The position numbers and the translations under genes were made by a program. Below, one piece after another: positions 28,267 to 38,607 of a DNA stretch of 64,000 nucleotides. The stretch lies in the NCBI GenBank assembly GCA_029541985.1, contig CP095414.1, forward strand, positions 1,550,001-1,614,000, in the 5' to 3' direction. The stretch comes from Bacteroidales bacterium F22 (lineage in GTDB: Bacteria > Bacteroidota > Bacteroidia > Bacteroidales > Bacteroidaceae). Every line of letters starts with the position of its first letter. Position 1 is the stretch's first letter. The notes beneath the pieces are model-generated. The model was given only the letters and a program-made list of their open reading frames with translations. It searched no databases and had not been told where the DNA came from.

Positions 28267-29724
28267 ATGAAAGCAAAAGAACTATTTAAAAAGATCAACC
28301 AATGCGAACTAGGAGAGTTCGCTGAAATAGATATTAAGAAGATAGCAAGCGATTCTCGCGAGGTAACAGAAGATACCGTATTTGTAGCGATTCGTGGGGT
28401 CAACGTGGATGGACATAACTATATTGATAAAGCCATCGAAAAAGGGGCGAAAATCATCGTTTGCGAAGAAAAGCCAACTGCTAAGGCGACTGAGGTCTTG
28501 TTTGTCAATGTGCCTGATTCGAGAGAAACCATCGGAATTTTAGCTCATACTTTTTATGGGTCTCCTACCGAGAAATTAGAGTTGATTGGTGTGACAGGAA
28601 CTAATGGGAAAACAACTGTCGCTACGCTGTTATATGACTTATTTAGATACTTTGGCTATAAAGTAGGGCTCGTCTCTACAGTATGCAATTATATAGATGG
28701 AGAAGTGATTCCTACCGAACAGACCACACCTGACCCATTGACACTCAACAAGTTGTTGGGACGTATGGCCGACGAAGGATGTAAATATGCTTTTATGGAA
28801 GTAAGTTCACATGCAGCAGACCAGAAACGAATTGCTGGAGCTAGCTTCGCTGGTGGGATATTTACAAACTTAACCCGCGACCACATGGATTATCACGGAA
28901 GCGTAGAGAATTATCTCAAAGCAAAAAAGAGTTTCTTCGATGCACTGCCTAAAAGTGCCTTTGCCTTGACTAACATAGATGATAAGAATGGAGAAGTGAT
29001 GACTCAAAATAGTAAGGCAACGGTCAAAACATATTCCTTACGCAGTCCTTGTGATTTCAGAGCTAAGATTGTCGAGTCTCATTTTGAAGGAATGATCCTT
29101 GAAATCAATGAGCAAGAAGTGGCTACCCAGTTTATCGGACGTTTCAATGCTTCGAACTTATTGGCTGTGTATGGAGCTGCGTGTTTGTTGGGCAAACGAC
29201 CTCAAGATGTGCTGATAGGCATCAGTACCCTTCATTCGGTTGCTGGACGTTTTGATTCTCTCCGGTCTCCTAGTGGATTTACAGCTATCGTCGATTATGC
29301 TCATACTCCTGATGCTTTGGTTAATGTGCTCGAAGCCATTCATGAAGTGCTCGAGGGAGAAGGAGAAATCATCACCGTAGTGGGTGCTGGTGGTAATCGC
29401 GATAAGGGAAAGCGTCCGCTGATGGCAAAGGTATCGGCGGATTTGAGCGATAAGGTCATCATCACTTCAGATAATCCTCGATTGGAAGAGCCTCAAGCAA
29501 TCATTGATGACATGCTTGCTGGACTGGATAGGAAGGAGATGGAGAATACACTCAGCATAGTGGATAGACGTCAAGCCATAGAAAAAGCTTGTTCCATAGC
29601 TAAATCGGGAGATGTCATCTTAATTGCTGGAAAAGGGCATGAGAATTATCAAGATGTGATGGGGATAAAACATCATTTTGATGACAAGGAGATAGTGAGA
29701 ACTATTTTTGGGAAAATGGTCTAA
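28267..29724 (+). CDS. murE: UDP-N-acetylmuramoyl-tripeptide synthetase MurE
   Basis: This 485-aa Mur ligase has the ATP-binding motif [18 protein letters not shown] (about residues 108-125), the UDP-MurNAc region TTPDPL and SSHAADQKR, and SDNPRLEEP (about 396-404). The DNPR motif is the marker for meso-diaminopimelate-adding enzymes, so it adds mDAP to UDP-MurNAc-L-Ala-D-Glu. It acts in the cytoplasm. murF, which often follows, is not in this cluster. The next gene is mraY. Confidence 0.97.
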   Translation: MKAKELFKKINQCELGEFAEIDIKKIASDSREVTEDTVFVAIRGVNVDGHNYIDKAIEKGAKIIVCEEKPTAKATEVLFVNVPDSRETIGILAHTFYGSPTEKLELIGVTGTNGKTTVATLLYDLFRYFGYKVGLVSTVCNYIDGEVIPTEQTTPDPLTLNKLLGRMADEGCKYAFMEVSSHAADQKRIAGASFAGGIFTNLTRDHMDYHGSVENYLKAKKSFFDALPKSAFALTNIDDKNGEVMTQNSKATVKTYSLRSPCDFRAKIVESHFEGMILEINEQEVATQFIGRFNASNLLAVYGAACLLGKRPQDVLIGISTLHSVAGRFDSLRSPSGFTAIVDYAHTPDALVNVLEAIHEVLEGEGEIITVVGAGGNRDKGKRPLMAKVSADLSDKVIITSDNPRLEEPQAIIDDMLAGLDRKEMENTLSIVDRRQAIEKACSIAKSGDVILIAGKGHENYQDVMGIKHHFDDKEIVRTIFGKMV

Positions 29725-29734
29725 CTATATATAT

Positions 29735-29751
29735 ATATGCCATAGGCATAT
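29735..29751 (+). repeat. Small hairpin and (AT)n tract between murE and mraY
   Basis: ATATGCC-ATA-GGCATAT forms a 7-bp stem with a 3-base loop, directly after an alternating AT run (29726-29738). There is no T tract, so it could be an mRNA processing or stability element. Function unknown. Confidence 0.4.
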
Positions 29752-29808
29752 GAATAATGTTGCTCTTATCGCATGGATAAGTGCAGCCTACAAAAGAGAA
29801 AAAATAAA

Positions 29809-31077
29809 ATGCTAAATTATTTATTTGATTGGTTTAGGTCTCAAAATTTCGCTGGGTCAGCTATGTTCTGCTCTGTCTCATTTCGGGCTTTGATGACCCT
29901 TATACTTTCCTTATTGATTTCTACAATCTTTGGTAACCGATTTATTAATTACCTAAAGCGTAAACAAATCACTGAGGTGCAGCGAACTGCTGAAATCGAC
30001 CCATTCGGCATCAATAAAATTGGGGTACCAAGCATGGGTGGAATTATTATTATTGTGGCCATATTAATCCCTTGTTTCCTGTTTGGACGATTGACAAATG
30101 TCTATATGGTATTGATGCTCGTAGCGACAATATGGTTGGGCGCTATCGGTTTCATCGATGACTATATCAAGATATTCAAACAGAATAAAGAGGGGCTCAA
30201 TGGTCGATTTAAAATCATCGGTCAAGTAGGACTTGGGTTAATCGTCGGATTGACTTTGTATTTGAGTCCTCAGATAGTCATTCGGGAAAATAACACCATC
30301 GTAAAGACGGGAGACCAAAAGATGGTTGTGCATCAAAAGACATCCATAAAGTCAACACAGACAACGATTCCATTTTTCAAAAATAATCACTTAGATTATG
30401 CTGATTTCACTCAGTTCTTGGGTAAATATGCACAATTAGGTGGCTGGATATTGTTTATCATCGTGACGATTTTTGTTGTCACTGCGGTTTCTAATGGTGC
30501 CAACTTGAATGATGGTATGGATGGAATGGCTGCGGGAAACTCGGCAATCATCGGGGTCACGCTGGGAATATTGGCTTATGTATCTTCACATGCTACGTAT
30601 GCCTCGTACTTAAATATCATGTTTATCCCTGGAAGTGAGGAATTAGTCATCTTTATATGTGCTTTTGTAGGTGCACTGATTGGTTTCTTATGGTACAATG
30701 CTTATCCAGCTCAGGTATTTATGGGCGACACGGGGTCATTGACCATCGGTGGACTTATCGCGGTATTTGCTATTATCATCCACAAGGAGTTATTAATTCC
30801 TATCCTTTGTGGCGTGTTCTTAGTAGAGAATTTATCAGTGATATTGCAAGTACAGTATTTCAAAAAAGGGAAGAAAAAAGGGGTGAAACAGCGGATATTT
30901 AAACGTACACCCATTCATGATCATTTCCGAACTGATTTGTCGAAGATGGATATTAATTGTTCGTACAAATACACATGGCCTCAGCAGGTTTTTCATGAGT
31001 CAAAGATTACAACTCGTTTCTGGATTGTAACCATCATACTTGCTGCAATCACATTGATTACACTGAAAATCAGATAG
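29809..31077 (+). CDS. mraY: Phospho-N-acetylmuramoyl-pentapeptide-transferase MraY
   Basis: I start at the ATG at 29809 (MLNYLFDWF), giving 422 aa, the length usual in Bacteroidales. An in-frame ATG at 29773 would add 12 polar residues before the first helix and looks unlikely. About ten membrane helices carry the family motifs KIGVPSMGG, GAIGFIDDYIKIFKQNKEGL (Asp pair), NLNDGMDGMAAG and YPAQVFMGDTGSL, ending in the HHH-like RTPIHDHF. MraY forms lipid I from UDP-MurNAc-pentapeptide and undecaprenyl phosphate at the inner membrane. Confidence 0.96.
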   Translation: MLNYLFDWFRSQNFAGSAMFCSVSFRALMTLILSLLISTIFGNRFINYLKRKQITEVQRTAEIDPFGINKIGVPSMGGIIIIVAILIPCFLFGRLTNVYMVLMLVATIWLGAIGFIDDYIKIFKQNKEGLNGRFKIIGQVGLGLIVGLTLYLSPQIVIRENNTIVKTGDQKMVVHQKTSIKSTQTTIPFFKNNHLDYADFTQFLGKYAQLGGWILFIIVTIFVVTAVSNGANLNDGMDGMAAGNSAIIGVTLGILAYVSSHATYASYLNIMFIPGSEELVIFICAFVGALIGFLWYNAYPAQVFMGDTGSLTIGGLIAVFAIIIHKELLIPILCGVFLVENLSVILQVQYFKKGKKKGVKQRIFKRTPIHDHFRTDLSKMDINCSYKYTWPQQVFHESKITTRFWIVTIILAAITLITLKIR

Positions 31078-31134
31078 AAAAAGGAAGATAGAGAGCATTA
31101 AAAGAATATTAATAGACTAATAATACGAAACAAT

Positions 31135-32556
31135 ATGGAGACAAGCAATTCACAACGAATAGAGTCACTTGACAAGGGACAGAGGATTGTTATCCTCGGA
31201 GCTGGTGAAAGTGGTGCTGGTGCTGCGGTATTGGCTAAAGTAAAAGGATATGATACCTTCGTTTCTGACAGGGGAAGTATCAAATCTAAATACAAAGATT
31301 TATTAGACAAATATGGTATCGAGTGGGAAGAACTTCAGCATACTGAAGAGAAGATACTCAATGCAGATGCCGTGGTCAAGAGTCCTGGCATCCCTGATTC
31401 TGCACCTATCATATTGAAATTAATAGCCCTTCATACTCCTATCATCAGTGAAATAGAATTTGCGGGGAAATTCACCAATGCTAAAATGATTTGTATCACT
31501 GGCAGCAATGGCAAAACCACGACGACATCTCTTACTTATCATATCTTTAAAAAGGCAGGACTAGATGTCGGGCTGGCTGGTAACATTGGACAAAGTTTGG
31601 CCTTGCAAGTGGCCTTGCATGACCATAAGTATTACATCATCGAATTGAGTAGCTTCCAACTGGACAATATGTATGACTTCAAGGCGGATATTGCCATCTT
31701 AATGAATATTACTCCTGACCATCTGGATAGATATGATTTTAAATTTCAAAATTATATCGACTCGAAATTTAGAATCACTCAGAACCAAACAACTGATGAT
31801 GCTTTTATCTTCTGGGATGATGACCCTGTCATTCATAAAGAATTGGAGAAACATGGAATCAAAGCTCAGATTTATCCTTTCTCAGCCATCAAAAAAGATG
31901 GTGTCATCGCGTATGCTGAAGAAAATCAGATAAAGATTGATAAGCCTTATGATTTTAATATGGAACAGGAGAAGTTGGCTCTCACTGGAGAACATAACTT
32001 ATACAATTCCCTTGCTGCTGGCTTATCTGCTAATCTTGCAGGTATAGATAAGACTGCTATCAGAGAGGCATTGTCTGATTTCAAGGGGGTGGCTCATCGA
32101 TTGGAAACTGTAGATACGCTGGATGACATAACCTATATCAATGATTCAAAAGCGACGAATGTCAATAGTTGCTGGTATGCTTTGCAGAGTATGACTCGCC
32201 CTACGGTACTAATCTTGGGCGGCAAAGATAAGGGAAATGATTATGAGGAGATTCGTGAGGCTATCCATGCTCATTGCTTCGCTTTGGTCTTCCTAGGAAA
32301 AGAGAATAGTAAACTAACCGATTTCTTTAAAGATTTTGATTTGCCTAAAGTAGATACGCATAGTATCGAGGATGCTGTAGCAGCCTGTCATAACTTGGCG
32401 GTGGAACATATGGCTAGGCTCGAGCGACAAGAAAAATTTAATGGAGTAAATGTCTTGCTATCTCCTTGTTGCGCTAGTTTCGACTTGTTTGAGAGTTACG
32501 AACAACGAGGAGATTTATTTAAAGCAGAAGTGGCTAAACTAAAGAAGATGAAATAG
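31135..32556 (+). CDS. murD: UDP-N-acetylmuramoylalanine-D-glutamate ligase MurD
   Basis: The 473-aa Mur ligase has the N-terminal Rossmann motif VILGAGESGAGAAVLA (about residues 19-34), the ATP-binding loop CITGSNGKTTTTSLTYH (about 120-136), NITPDHLDRY and ILGGKDKGNDY. It adds D-glutamate to UDP-MurNAc-L-Ala. The 17-residue N-terminal lead (METSNSQRIESLDKGQ) is slightly longer than usual. ftsW starts three bases after its stop, implying tight co-expression. Confidence 0.96.
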   Translation: METSNSQRIESLDKGQRIVILGAGESGAGAAVLAKVKGYDTFVSDRGSIKSKYKDLLDKYGIEWEELQHTEEKILNADAVVKSPGIPDSAPIILKLIALHTPIISEIEFAGKFTNAKMICITGSNGKTTTTSLTYHIFKKAGLDVGLAGNIGQSLALQVALHDHKYYIIELSSFQLDNMYDFKADIAILMNITPDHLDRYDFKFQNYIDSKFRITQNQTTDDAFIFWDDDPVIHKELEKHGIKAQIYPFSAIKKDGVIAYAEENQIKIDKPYDFNMEQEKLALTGEHNLYNSLAAGLSANLAGIDKTAIREALSDFKGVAHRLETVDTLDDITYINDSKATNVNSCWYALQSMTRPTVLILGGKDKGNDYEEIREAIHAHCFALVFLGKENSKLTDFFKDFDLPKVDTHSIEDAVAACHNLAVEHMARLERQEKFNGVNVLLSPCCASFDLFESYEQRGDLFKAEVAKLKKMK

Positions 32557-32559
32557 TTT

Positions 32560-33861
32560 ATGGACGAGAAGATGAAACCGGAAATAAATCACAGAACTTT
32601 TATCGACCAATTGTTCAAAGGAGATAAGGGAATATGGGTGATATTTGCATTGCTAGTAGGGATTTCGATATTGGAAGTCTTTACTGCAAGTGGACAGTCT
32701 ATCCCTAAAAGTGGGAATTTCATACAGCCTATCATGCGACATACACAGCTATTAACCATTAGTTTTATCACTATGCTGGCTGTAATTAATTTTCCTTTTA
32801 ATCTTTTCAGAACTGTCGGAGTAGCTTGTCTCTCGGCTAGTATCGTTATATCCATCTATATTCAATTCTTTGGCAGTGCAATCAATGGAGGAAAACGATG
32901 GTTCAGCGTATTCGGATTCCAACTCCAGCCTTCAGAATTTTCTAAGGTGGGACTGATTATTATCCTGAGCGGTTTGGTTGCAGATGGAATAGCTAATCCG
33001 GAAAAGAAAAAAAGAAACTGTGGCTATGCATTGGCACTCATCACCATCGTATGCATGAGTGTGGTCCTCGAAAACCTTTCGACGGCTCTTCTCATCGGAG
33101 CACTCGGAGTAACACTTCTGATTGTCACAGGGGCTTATATGAAGTTTATATTGCAGTATTTGGGGCTCGTTCTATTAGCTGGGAGCTTACTAATAGGGGC
33201 ACTTTTTATCTTGCCAGAAGCCCCATCGGGTTTCTTAGCACGCGCCAATACTTGGAAAGCACGAATCGAAAGATTTTCCAATGATGATAAGGATATAAGT
33301 GATCCTTCTGAGGTCGACCTTTTTAATGAAAATGCACAACGAAATCATTCCAACGTAGCCATCGCATCTGCTGGAGTCACGGGGTGTGGCATCGGGCAAA
33401 GTACCGAAAGGAGTTTCTTGTCTGAAGCTAACAATGACTTTATCTTCTCTATTATTTTAGAGGAGACAGGACTCGTAGGAGGAATAGCCATCATTGTACT
33501 CTATGGATGGCTGTTTGGCAGGGGATGGAAGATAGCTCATCTGGCGGAAAAGCCCTTTCATAAATTTATGGCTGCTGGAGTTATCATCATGTTGGCTTAT
33601 CAGACACTGATAAACATGTTCGTATCTGTGGGGATATTCCCAGTCACAGGGCAGACATTACCACTAGTGAGTAAGGGAGGGTCATCTGCACTCACGGTAT
33701 GTATCTTGCTAGGAATATTGTTGAAGGTAAGCGCGGAGATACAGAAGAAACGTGATGCTGATAGAGCTGCTGATACAGATGTCTCTGAGTGGACGGGAAT
33801 AGAAGACCATAATCAACTGGTAGATGTCAATTTAGAAGAGGTAGGTGACGGATTAGATTAA
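32560..33861 (+). CDS. ftsW: Septal SEDS glycosyltransferase FtsW
   Basis: This 433-aa integral membrane protein has about ten helices and the SEDS signatures GGKRWFSVFGFQLQPSEFSKVG (about residues 112-133), NDFIFSIILEETGLVGG and GQTLPLVSKGGSSALT near the end. FtsW polymerises lipid II into glycan strands at the septum together with FtsI. The roughly 45-residue acidic C-terminal tail is cytoplasmic. It lies between murD and murG, the standard dcw position. Confidence 0.96.
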   Translation: MDEKMKPEINHRTFIDQLFKGDKGIWVIFALLVGISILEVFTASGQSIPKSGNFIQPIMRHTQLLTISFITMLAVINFPFNLFRTVGVACLSASIVISIYIQFFGSAINGGKRWFSVFGFQLQPSEFSKVGLIIILSGLVADGIANPEKKKRNCGYALALITIVCMSVVLENLSTALLIGALGVTLLIVTGAYMKFILQYLGLVLLAGSLLIGALFILPEAPSGFLARANTWKARIERFSNDDKDISDPSEVDLFNENAQRNHSNVAIASAGVTGCGIGQSTERSFLSEANNDFIFSIILEETGLVGGIAIIVLYGWLFGRGWKIAHLAEKPFHKFMAAGVIIMLAYQTLINMFVSVGIFPVTGQTLPLVSKGGSSALTVCILLGILLKVSAEIQKKRDADRAADTDVSEWTGIEDHNQLVDVNLEEVGDGLD

Positions 33862-33873
33862 TAGATCAATGAT

Positions 33874-34986
33874 ATGAATAAAGAGAAGAGAACAAAAATA
33901 ATTATCAGTGGAGGTGGAACTGGCGGACATATTTTTCCGGCTATTTCTATCGCCAATGCAATCAAAGAAATAGACAACGAAGCAATCATCCATTTCGTTG
34001 GGGCGGAAGGACGTATGGAGATGCAGCGAGTTCCAGATGCAGGATATTCTATAGATGGACTTCCAGTTGCAGGGTTTGACCGTAAACATTTGTGGAAAAA
34101 TGTACAGGTATTGTGGAAGCTATGGAAAAGCCAACGGATGGCCAAGAAAATCATCAAGGCTTTCAAGCCGGATGTCGTGGTTGGTGTGGGAGGATATGCT
34201 AGTGGTCCTACATTAAATGTGGCTCATAAGCTGGGCATTCCTACATTGATACAGGAACAGAATTCTTATGCTGGAGTGACAAACAAGTTGTTGGGTTCGG
34301 GTGCGAATCGTATTTGTGTCGCTTATGACAATATGGAACGCTTCTTCCCTAAAGAAAAACTATTACTCACTGGTAATCCTGTTCGACAGGCTCTACTCAA
34401 GTCTATAGATAAAAAAATGGCGGTTGCCAAATTTGGATTGGACCTCGAGAGACCAATATTGCTTGTCGTCGGAGGGAGCTTAGGTGCAGGAACAATCAAC
34501 CAGAGCATCTTGAGCGGATTGGAGAAAATAAAAGAAGCTGGCATCCAATTGATATGGCAGACGGGAAAATATTATTATGATGACTTGGCCAAGGAAGTGG
34601 AAAAGATGAAGGACAGGTTACCAAAGATGTATATGAATGCGTTTATCAAAGAGATGCCTGAGGCATATGAAGCTGCTGACTTGGTGATATCAAGGGCTGG
34701 AGCGAGCAGCATCTCTGAATTGTGCTTGCTCGGTAAACCATCATTATTGGTTCCTTCACCTAATGTGGCTGAAGACCATCAAACGAAAAATGCGATGGCT
34801 CTCGTTGATAACGGAGCGGCTGAATGGGTCGCTGACAAGGAGGCGAATGAGAAACTGATTGACCATGCTATTGAGCTGGTCAGAGATACAGATAGATTAA
34901 AAACCATTGGAGCTGAATGCCTCAAAATGGCTCACCATGATGCGGCTAAGATTATCGCTTCAGAAGTTTTAAAATTAATCAAGTAA
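33874..34986 (+). CDS. murG: Lipid II synthase MurG
   Basis: This 370-aa GT28 glycosyltransferase has the lipid/acceptor-binding glycine loop ISGGGTGGHIFPAISIA (about residues 9-25), GVGGYASGPTL, LIQEQNSYAGVTNKLL and the donor-binding motif SRAGASSISELCLLGKPSLLVPSP (about 270-293). It transfers GlcNAc from UDP-GlcNAc to lipid I on the inner face of the membrane. Its final base is shared with the murC start (TAATG). Confidence 0.97.
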   Translation: MNKEKRTKIIISGGGTGGHIFPAISIANAIKEIDNEAIIHFVGAEGRMEMQRVPDAGYSIDGLPVAGFDRKHLWKNVQVLWKLWKSQRMAKKIIKAFKPDVVVGVGGYASGPTLNVAHKLGIPTLIQEQNSYAGVTNKLLGSGANRICVAYDNMERFFPKEKLLLTGNPVRQALLKSIDKKMAVAKFGLDLERPILLVVGGSLGAGTINQSILSGLEKIKEAGIQLIWQTGKYYYDDLAKEVEKMKDRLPKMYMNAFIKEMPEAYEAADLVISRAGASSISELCLLGKPSLLVPSPNVAEDHQTKNAMALVDNGAAEWVADKEANEKLIDHAIELVRDTDRLKTIGAECLKMAHHDAAKIIASEVLKLIK

Positions 34987-36368
34987 TGAAGAATATAGAA
35001 GAGATTAAATCAGTCTATTTTATTGGAATAGGAGGAATAGGTATGAGTGCTATAGCTCGCTATTTCTTAGCTCTTGGCAAACAGATCGCAGGGTATGATC
35101 GTAGCGAGACTCCTCTGACAAAGAAACTGGCTGCGGAGGGAGCAATCGTCCACTATACGGATGATGTGACGTTGATTCCTTCGACTTGGTCTATCGAGGA
35201 TACTTTAGTGGTGTATACCCCTGCTATTCCTCAAGATCATAAGGAATGGAATTTCTTACAGGCTGCTGGATATGAGGTCATGAAGCGTGCGGCAGTTCTT
35301 GGACTGATTACGCGTGCTACTAAAGGACTTTGTGTTGCTGGTACTCATGGCAAGACGTCAACTTCGACGATGCTGGCTCATCTGATGTATAAGAGTCATC
35401 TTGGATGTACTGCTTTTCTGGGTGGGGTGGCAAAGAATTATAATAGCAACTTACTGCTTGCTCCAGAGAGTCCTTATAGTGTGATTGAAGCGGATGAGTT
35501 TGACCGTTCGTTTCATCAGTTGTCGCCATGGATGAGTATCATCACTGCGACTGACCCTGACCATCTAGATATCTATGGTAACATAGAGAATTACCGAGAG
35601 AGTTTCAGACATTATATGGGGTTGATACAACCAGGAGGTGTCTTGCTTATAAATGAATCGATTTCCTTGGATTGTCCACTCCAAAAGGGCGTCAGGAGAT
35701 TTACTTATGGCAGGGATAAAGGAGACTTTCATGCAACTAACGAACAGATTGGAAATGGTCAAATCATTTTTGATTTAGTGGGACCTGATATGCTTATCGA
35801 AGGGATCGAACTCGGAGTGCCTGTAGCTATCAATATAGACAATGGAGTGGCGGCAGCATCTATTGCTTATCTCAATGGGATGACTCCAGAAGAGATTAAA
35901 ATGGGGATGATGAGTTTCCAAGGAGTTGAAAGACGATTCGACTTCCGCATCAAGAACGATAAACATGTCTATATCAGTGATTATGCACATCATCCTAAGG
36001 AGATAGAGAAGAGTATCGCTAGTGTGAGAGCGTTGTATCCTGAGAAGAAGCTTACGGTATTTTTCCAGCCTCATCTCTATACACGTACACGTGATTTCTA
36101 TAAGGATTTCGCAGCTAAATTAGCACTAGCGGATGAAGTATTTCTCTTGCCAATATACCCTGCCCGTGAACGCCCTATCCAAGGAGTAGATAGCGAGATG
36201 ATTGACCGTCTACTACCCTCATCAATTGGGCATCGGGTGATAAATCGTAATGAAATCACTAAAGTCCTTTTAGAGGATGATATAGAAGTGGTGTTGCAGT
36301 TGGGAGCTGGGGATATTGAAGATGAATCAGCGAACATAAAATCAGTAATAGAATCGAAAGAAAATTAG
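34986..36368 (+). CDS. murC: UDP-N-acetylmuramate-L-alanine ligase MurC
   Basis: The 460-aa Mur ligase begins with the nucleotide-binding motif YFIGIGGIGMSAIARY (about residues 11-26) and has the ATP loop CVAGTHGKTSTSTMLAHL (about 116-133), EADEFDRSF, and DYAHHPKEIEKSI in the C-terminal domain. It adds L-alanine to UDP-MurNAc, the first amino acid of the stem peptide. Its ATG overlaps the murG stop by one base, so translation is coupled. Confidence 0.97.
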   Translation: MKNIEEIKSVYFIGIGGIGMSAIARYFLALGKQIAGYDRSETPLTKKLAAEGAIVHYTDDVTLIPSTWSIEDTLVVYTPAIPQDHKEWNFLQAAGYEVMKRAAVLGLITRATKGLCVAGTHGKTSTSTMLAHLMYKSHLGCTAFLGGVAKNYNSNLLLAPESPYSVIEADEFDRSFHQLSPWMSIITATDPDHLDIYGNIENYRESFRHYMGLIQPGGVLLINESISLDCPLQKGVRRFTYGRDKGDFHATNEQIGNGQIIFDLVGPDMLIEGIELGVPVAINIDNGVAAASIAYLNGMTPEEIKMGMMSFQGVERRFDFRIKNDKHVYISDYAHHPKEIEKSIASVRALYPEKKLTVFFQPHLYTRTRDFYKDFAAKLALADEVFLLPIYPARERPIQGVDSEMIDRLLPSSIGHRVINRNEITKVLLEDDIEVVLQLGAGDIEDESANIKSVIESKEN

Positions 36369-36384
36369 CTAGTGTGTACATAAT

Positions 36385-37122
36385 ATGCTCAAACGAACAG
36401 CTTACATATTACTCCTCTTTTTGTGTGCATGCACACTGATTGCTACGGTACTCTTTTTCAGAGAGGACCATGGGAATGAGGTGTGTCGTGGATTGAAAAT
36501 CGATGTGGCCAATGTCGTAGATAAGGCTTTTATCACTCAGAGTCAAATAGAATCATTATTTAATGTCAGACATTGTAATCCGGTTGGGAAGAAGATGCGG
36601 GATATCTCTACTTCGAAACTGGAAACAATCGTCAGAGAATTGGAGACAGTGAGTTCGGCCGAATGCTACAAAAGTACACAGAACAATATAAAGATTATCA
36701 TTCATCAACGAGTGCCTATATTTAGAGTGATTAGCTCTAATGGAGATAGCTTCTTTGTGGATAAGGATAGACAAATCTTAAAAAGCAACTTGGATTGTGT
36801 CGCTTATACCCTTGTTTCGACGGGCAAAATATCGCGTCGAATGGCCACTCAAGAATTGTATGATATGGTATTAGAAATAAAAAAAGACCCTTTTTGGGAA
36901 GCGCAAATCCAACAAATTTGTGTAAATTCGAAAAATAAAGTATTACTTATCCCTCGGGTGGGGAACCAAAAGATATACATTGGTGGAATGACAGATATAT
37001 CACGAAAACTGAACCGCTTGAGACGTTTTTATGATACTGTAATTAAGGAAGTGGGATGGGATAAATATATTGAAATCAATGTATCTATACCCAATCAAAT
37101 AGTCTGCACTAAAAGAAAATAA
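36385..37122 (+). CDS. ftsQ: Cell division protein FtsQ
   Basis: This 245-aa bitopic protein has a short cytoplasmic start, one membrane helix (about residues 5-24, AYILLLFLCACTLIATVLFF) and a periplasmic part compatible with a POTRA plus FtsQ beta domain (IHQRVPIFRVISSNGDSFFVDKDRQIL). Similarity within FtsQ is low, so the call also relies on its fixed place between murC and ftsA. FtsQ bridges early and late divisome proteins. Confidence 0.9.
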   Translation: MLKRTAYILLLFLCACTLIATVLFFREDHGNEVCRGLKIDVANVVDKAFITQSQIESLFNVRHCNPVGKKMRDISTSKLETIVRELETVSSAECYKSTQNNIKIIIHQRVPIFRVISSNGDSFFVDKDRQILKSNLDCVAYTLVSTGKISRRMATQELYDMVLEIKKDPFWEAQIQQICVNSKNKVLLIPRVGNQKIYIGGMTDISRKLNRLRRFYDTVIKEVGWDKYIEINVSIPNQIVCTKRK

Positions 37123-37128
37123 AGATCT

Positions 37129-38571
37129 ATGGCTAAAAAAGATATTATAATAGGTATTGCACTCAATTCATCTATGATTTGGGGTGGCGCTGCGATAAGA
37201 GAATATGACGACACTTTGAAGGTTCTTGCAGCTGTGTCTGAACCTAACGAAAGAAGCGTACGCAAAGGAGTCATTTACAATAAGGATAGTATGGTACAGA
37301 ATCTGACCAATATTATCAATATCCTGGAAGGAAAAATTGGAAAAGAAATAACAAACGCTTATGTTACTATGGGGGGACAATCCATGGGTAGCAAGGTCAA
37401 TAAGATAGCTAAGGATGTTACTGAGAATGACCGCGTCACACAGGAGTTGGTGGACGAAATGTATCAGGAAAATCTTGACAAGGATTATCCCAATGCTCAT
37501 ATCGTAGATGTCATCACTCATGGATTCATGATTAACAATGTGAAGGAACTGAACCCTGTTGGTATTGATGCGGAACATATCATAGGAGAGTATCTTAATA
37601 TCGTGATTCGTGAAGGAAATTATGCAAACGTCAGACAAGTGTTTGACCAAGTTAATCTTCCTATACTAAACCTCAAACCTTTGCCTGTGGCTATCGGCGA
37701 TATCATCCTCAATGATAATGACCGTAGGTCAGGAGTCGTATTGGTAGATATGGGTTCTCAAACAACAAGTGTGAGCATCTACCAAGATGGCTTGCTCCAA
37801 GCATTGTATGTCTTACCTATGGGAGGAGATAATATCGTGTTTGACATCATGAATGAGAGAATTGATTATGATGAGGTAGAGGAACTAAAATACAATAAGA
37901 TACAATTGACTATCGAAGATAGTAGAAAGAAAGAAGATATAGATATCCCTATCGACAATGGAGAGAGAACCATCAAGCAAAGTCTACTTAACTTTATCGC
38001 GAAAGCTCGTGTCGAAGAAATCGTAGAGAATGTGTGGTCCTTGATTCAACGTCATGATTATAGGGGATTGATGAAGGGATTGATTATCACTGGTGGGGTA
38101 TCGAAAATGAATGGTATACAGAGCATCTTCGAGAATAGAACTCGTTTCACTCAGATTCAAGTGCGCAATGTACCGACGATTAAGTTGCAGGTTCCTGAGG
38201 ATCTGAAAGAGACACAGGTTGGAAATGGACATTTTAATGCTCTGCTTGCTGTGCTCAACTCTGGAAGTAAAAATTGCTGCCAAGAACAACAGTATGTATC
38301 GAAAGACCCTCAGTTGTTTAAAAAAGATGAAATTGAGGTGGTTTCTTCTACTGGACCGAAACAAGAAGTTAGTGAGGATACTCCTAGCCACGAACCGGCA
38401 GTGGAGAGTCAAGCTGCTCCAGAAACTCATGCCGCTAAAGAAGAAACCCCTATTCATAAACCGACGAGCATAAATGAGAACAAAAAGACAAGACATAAGA
38501 AGAAAAATACTTTTGTCATTGATTTGTTCACTAAGTTTACTAAAGCTATGACCAATGATGATGATGAATAA
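37129..38571 (+). CDS. ftsA: Cell division protein FtsA
   Basis: This 480-aa actin-like ATPase has the phosphate-1 region (IIIGIALNSSMIWGGAAI, residues 5-22), the FtsA-specific 1C domain (about 85-165), the adenosine-side motif VVLVDMGSQTTSVSIYQDGLL (about 204-224) and GLIITGGVSKMNGI. After about residue 385 comes a Pro/Glu/Ala-rich low-complexity linker, and the protein ends in an amphipathic-looking NTFVIDLFTKFTKAM, the expected membrane-targeting helix. FtsA anchors FtsZ filaments to the inner membrane. Confidence 0.95.
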   Translation: MAKKDIIIGIALNSSMIWGGAAIREYDDTLKVLAAVSEPNERSVRKGVIYNKDSMVQNLTNIINILEGKIGKEITNAYVTMGGQSMGSKVNKIAKDVTENDRVTQELVDEMYQENLDKDYPNAHIVDVITHGFMINNVKELNPVGIDAEHIIGEYLNIVIREGNYANVRQVFDQVNLPILNLKPLPVAIGDIILNDNDRRSGVVLVDMGSQTTSVSIYQDGLLQALYVLPMGGDNIVFDIMNERIDYDEVEELKYNKIQLTIEDSRKKEDIDIPIDNGERTIKQSLLNFIAKARVEEIVENVWSLIQRHDYRGLMKGLIITGGVSKMNGIQSIFENRTRFTQIQVRNVPTIKLQVPEDLKETQVGNGHFNALLAVLNSGSKNCCQEQQYVSKDPQLFKKDEIEVVSSTGPKQEVSEDTPSHEPAVESQAAPETHAAKEETPIHKPTSINENKKTRHKKKNTFVIDLFTKFTKAMTNDDDE

Positions 38572-38607
38572 GATTATTCATCTAACAAATAAACAAAAAG
38601 AGTAGAT

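Noticed and set aside
29773-29808. Upstream ATG for mraY
   Set aside because: It adds a polar 12-residue lead before the first helix, while the ATG at 29809 gives the usual length and N-terminus.
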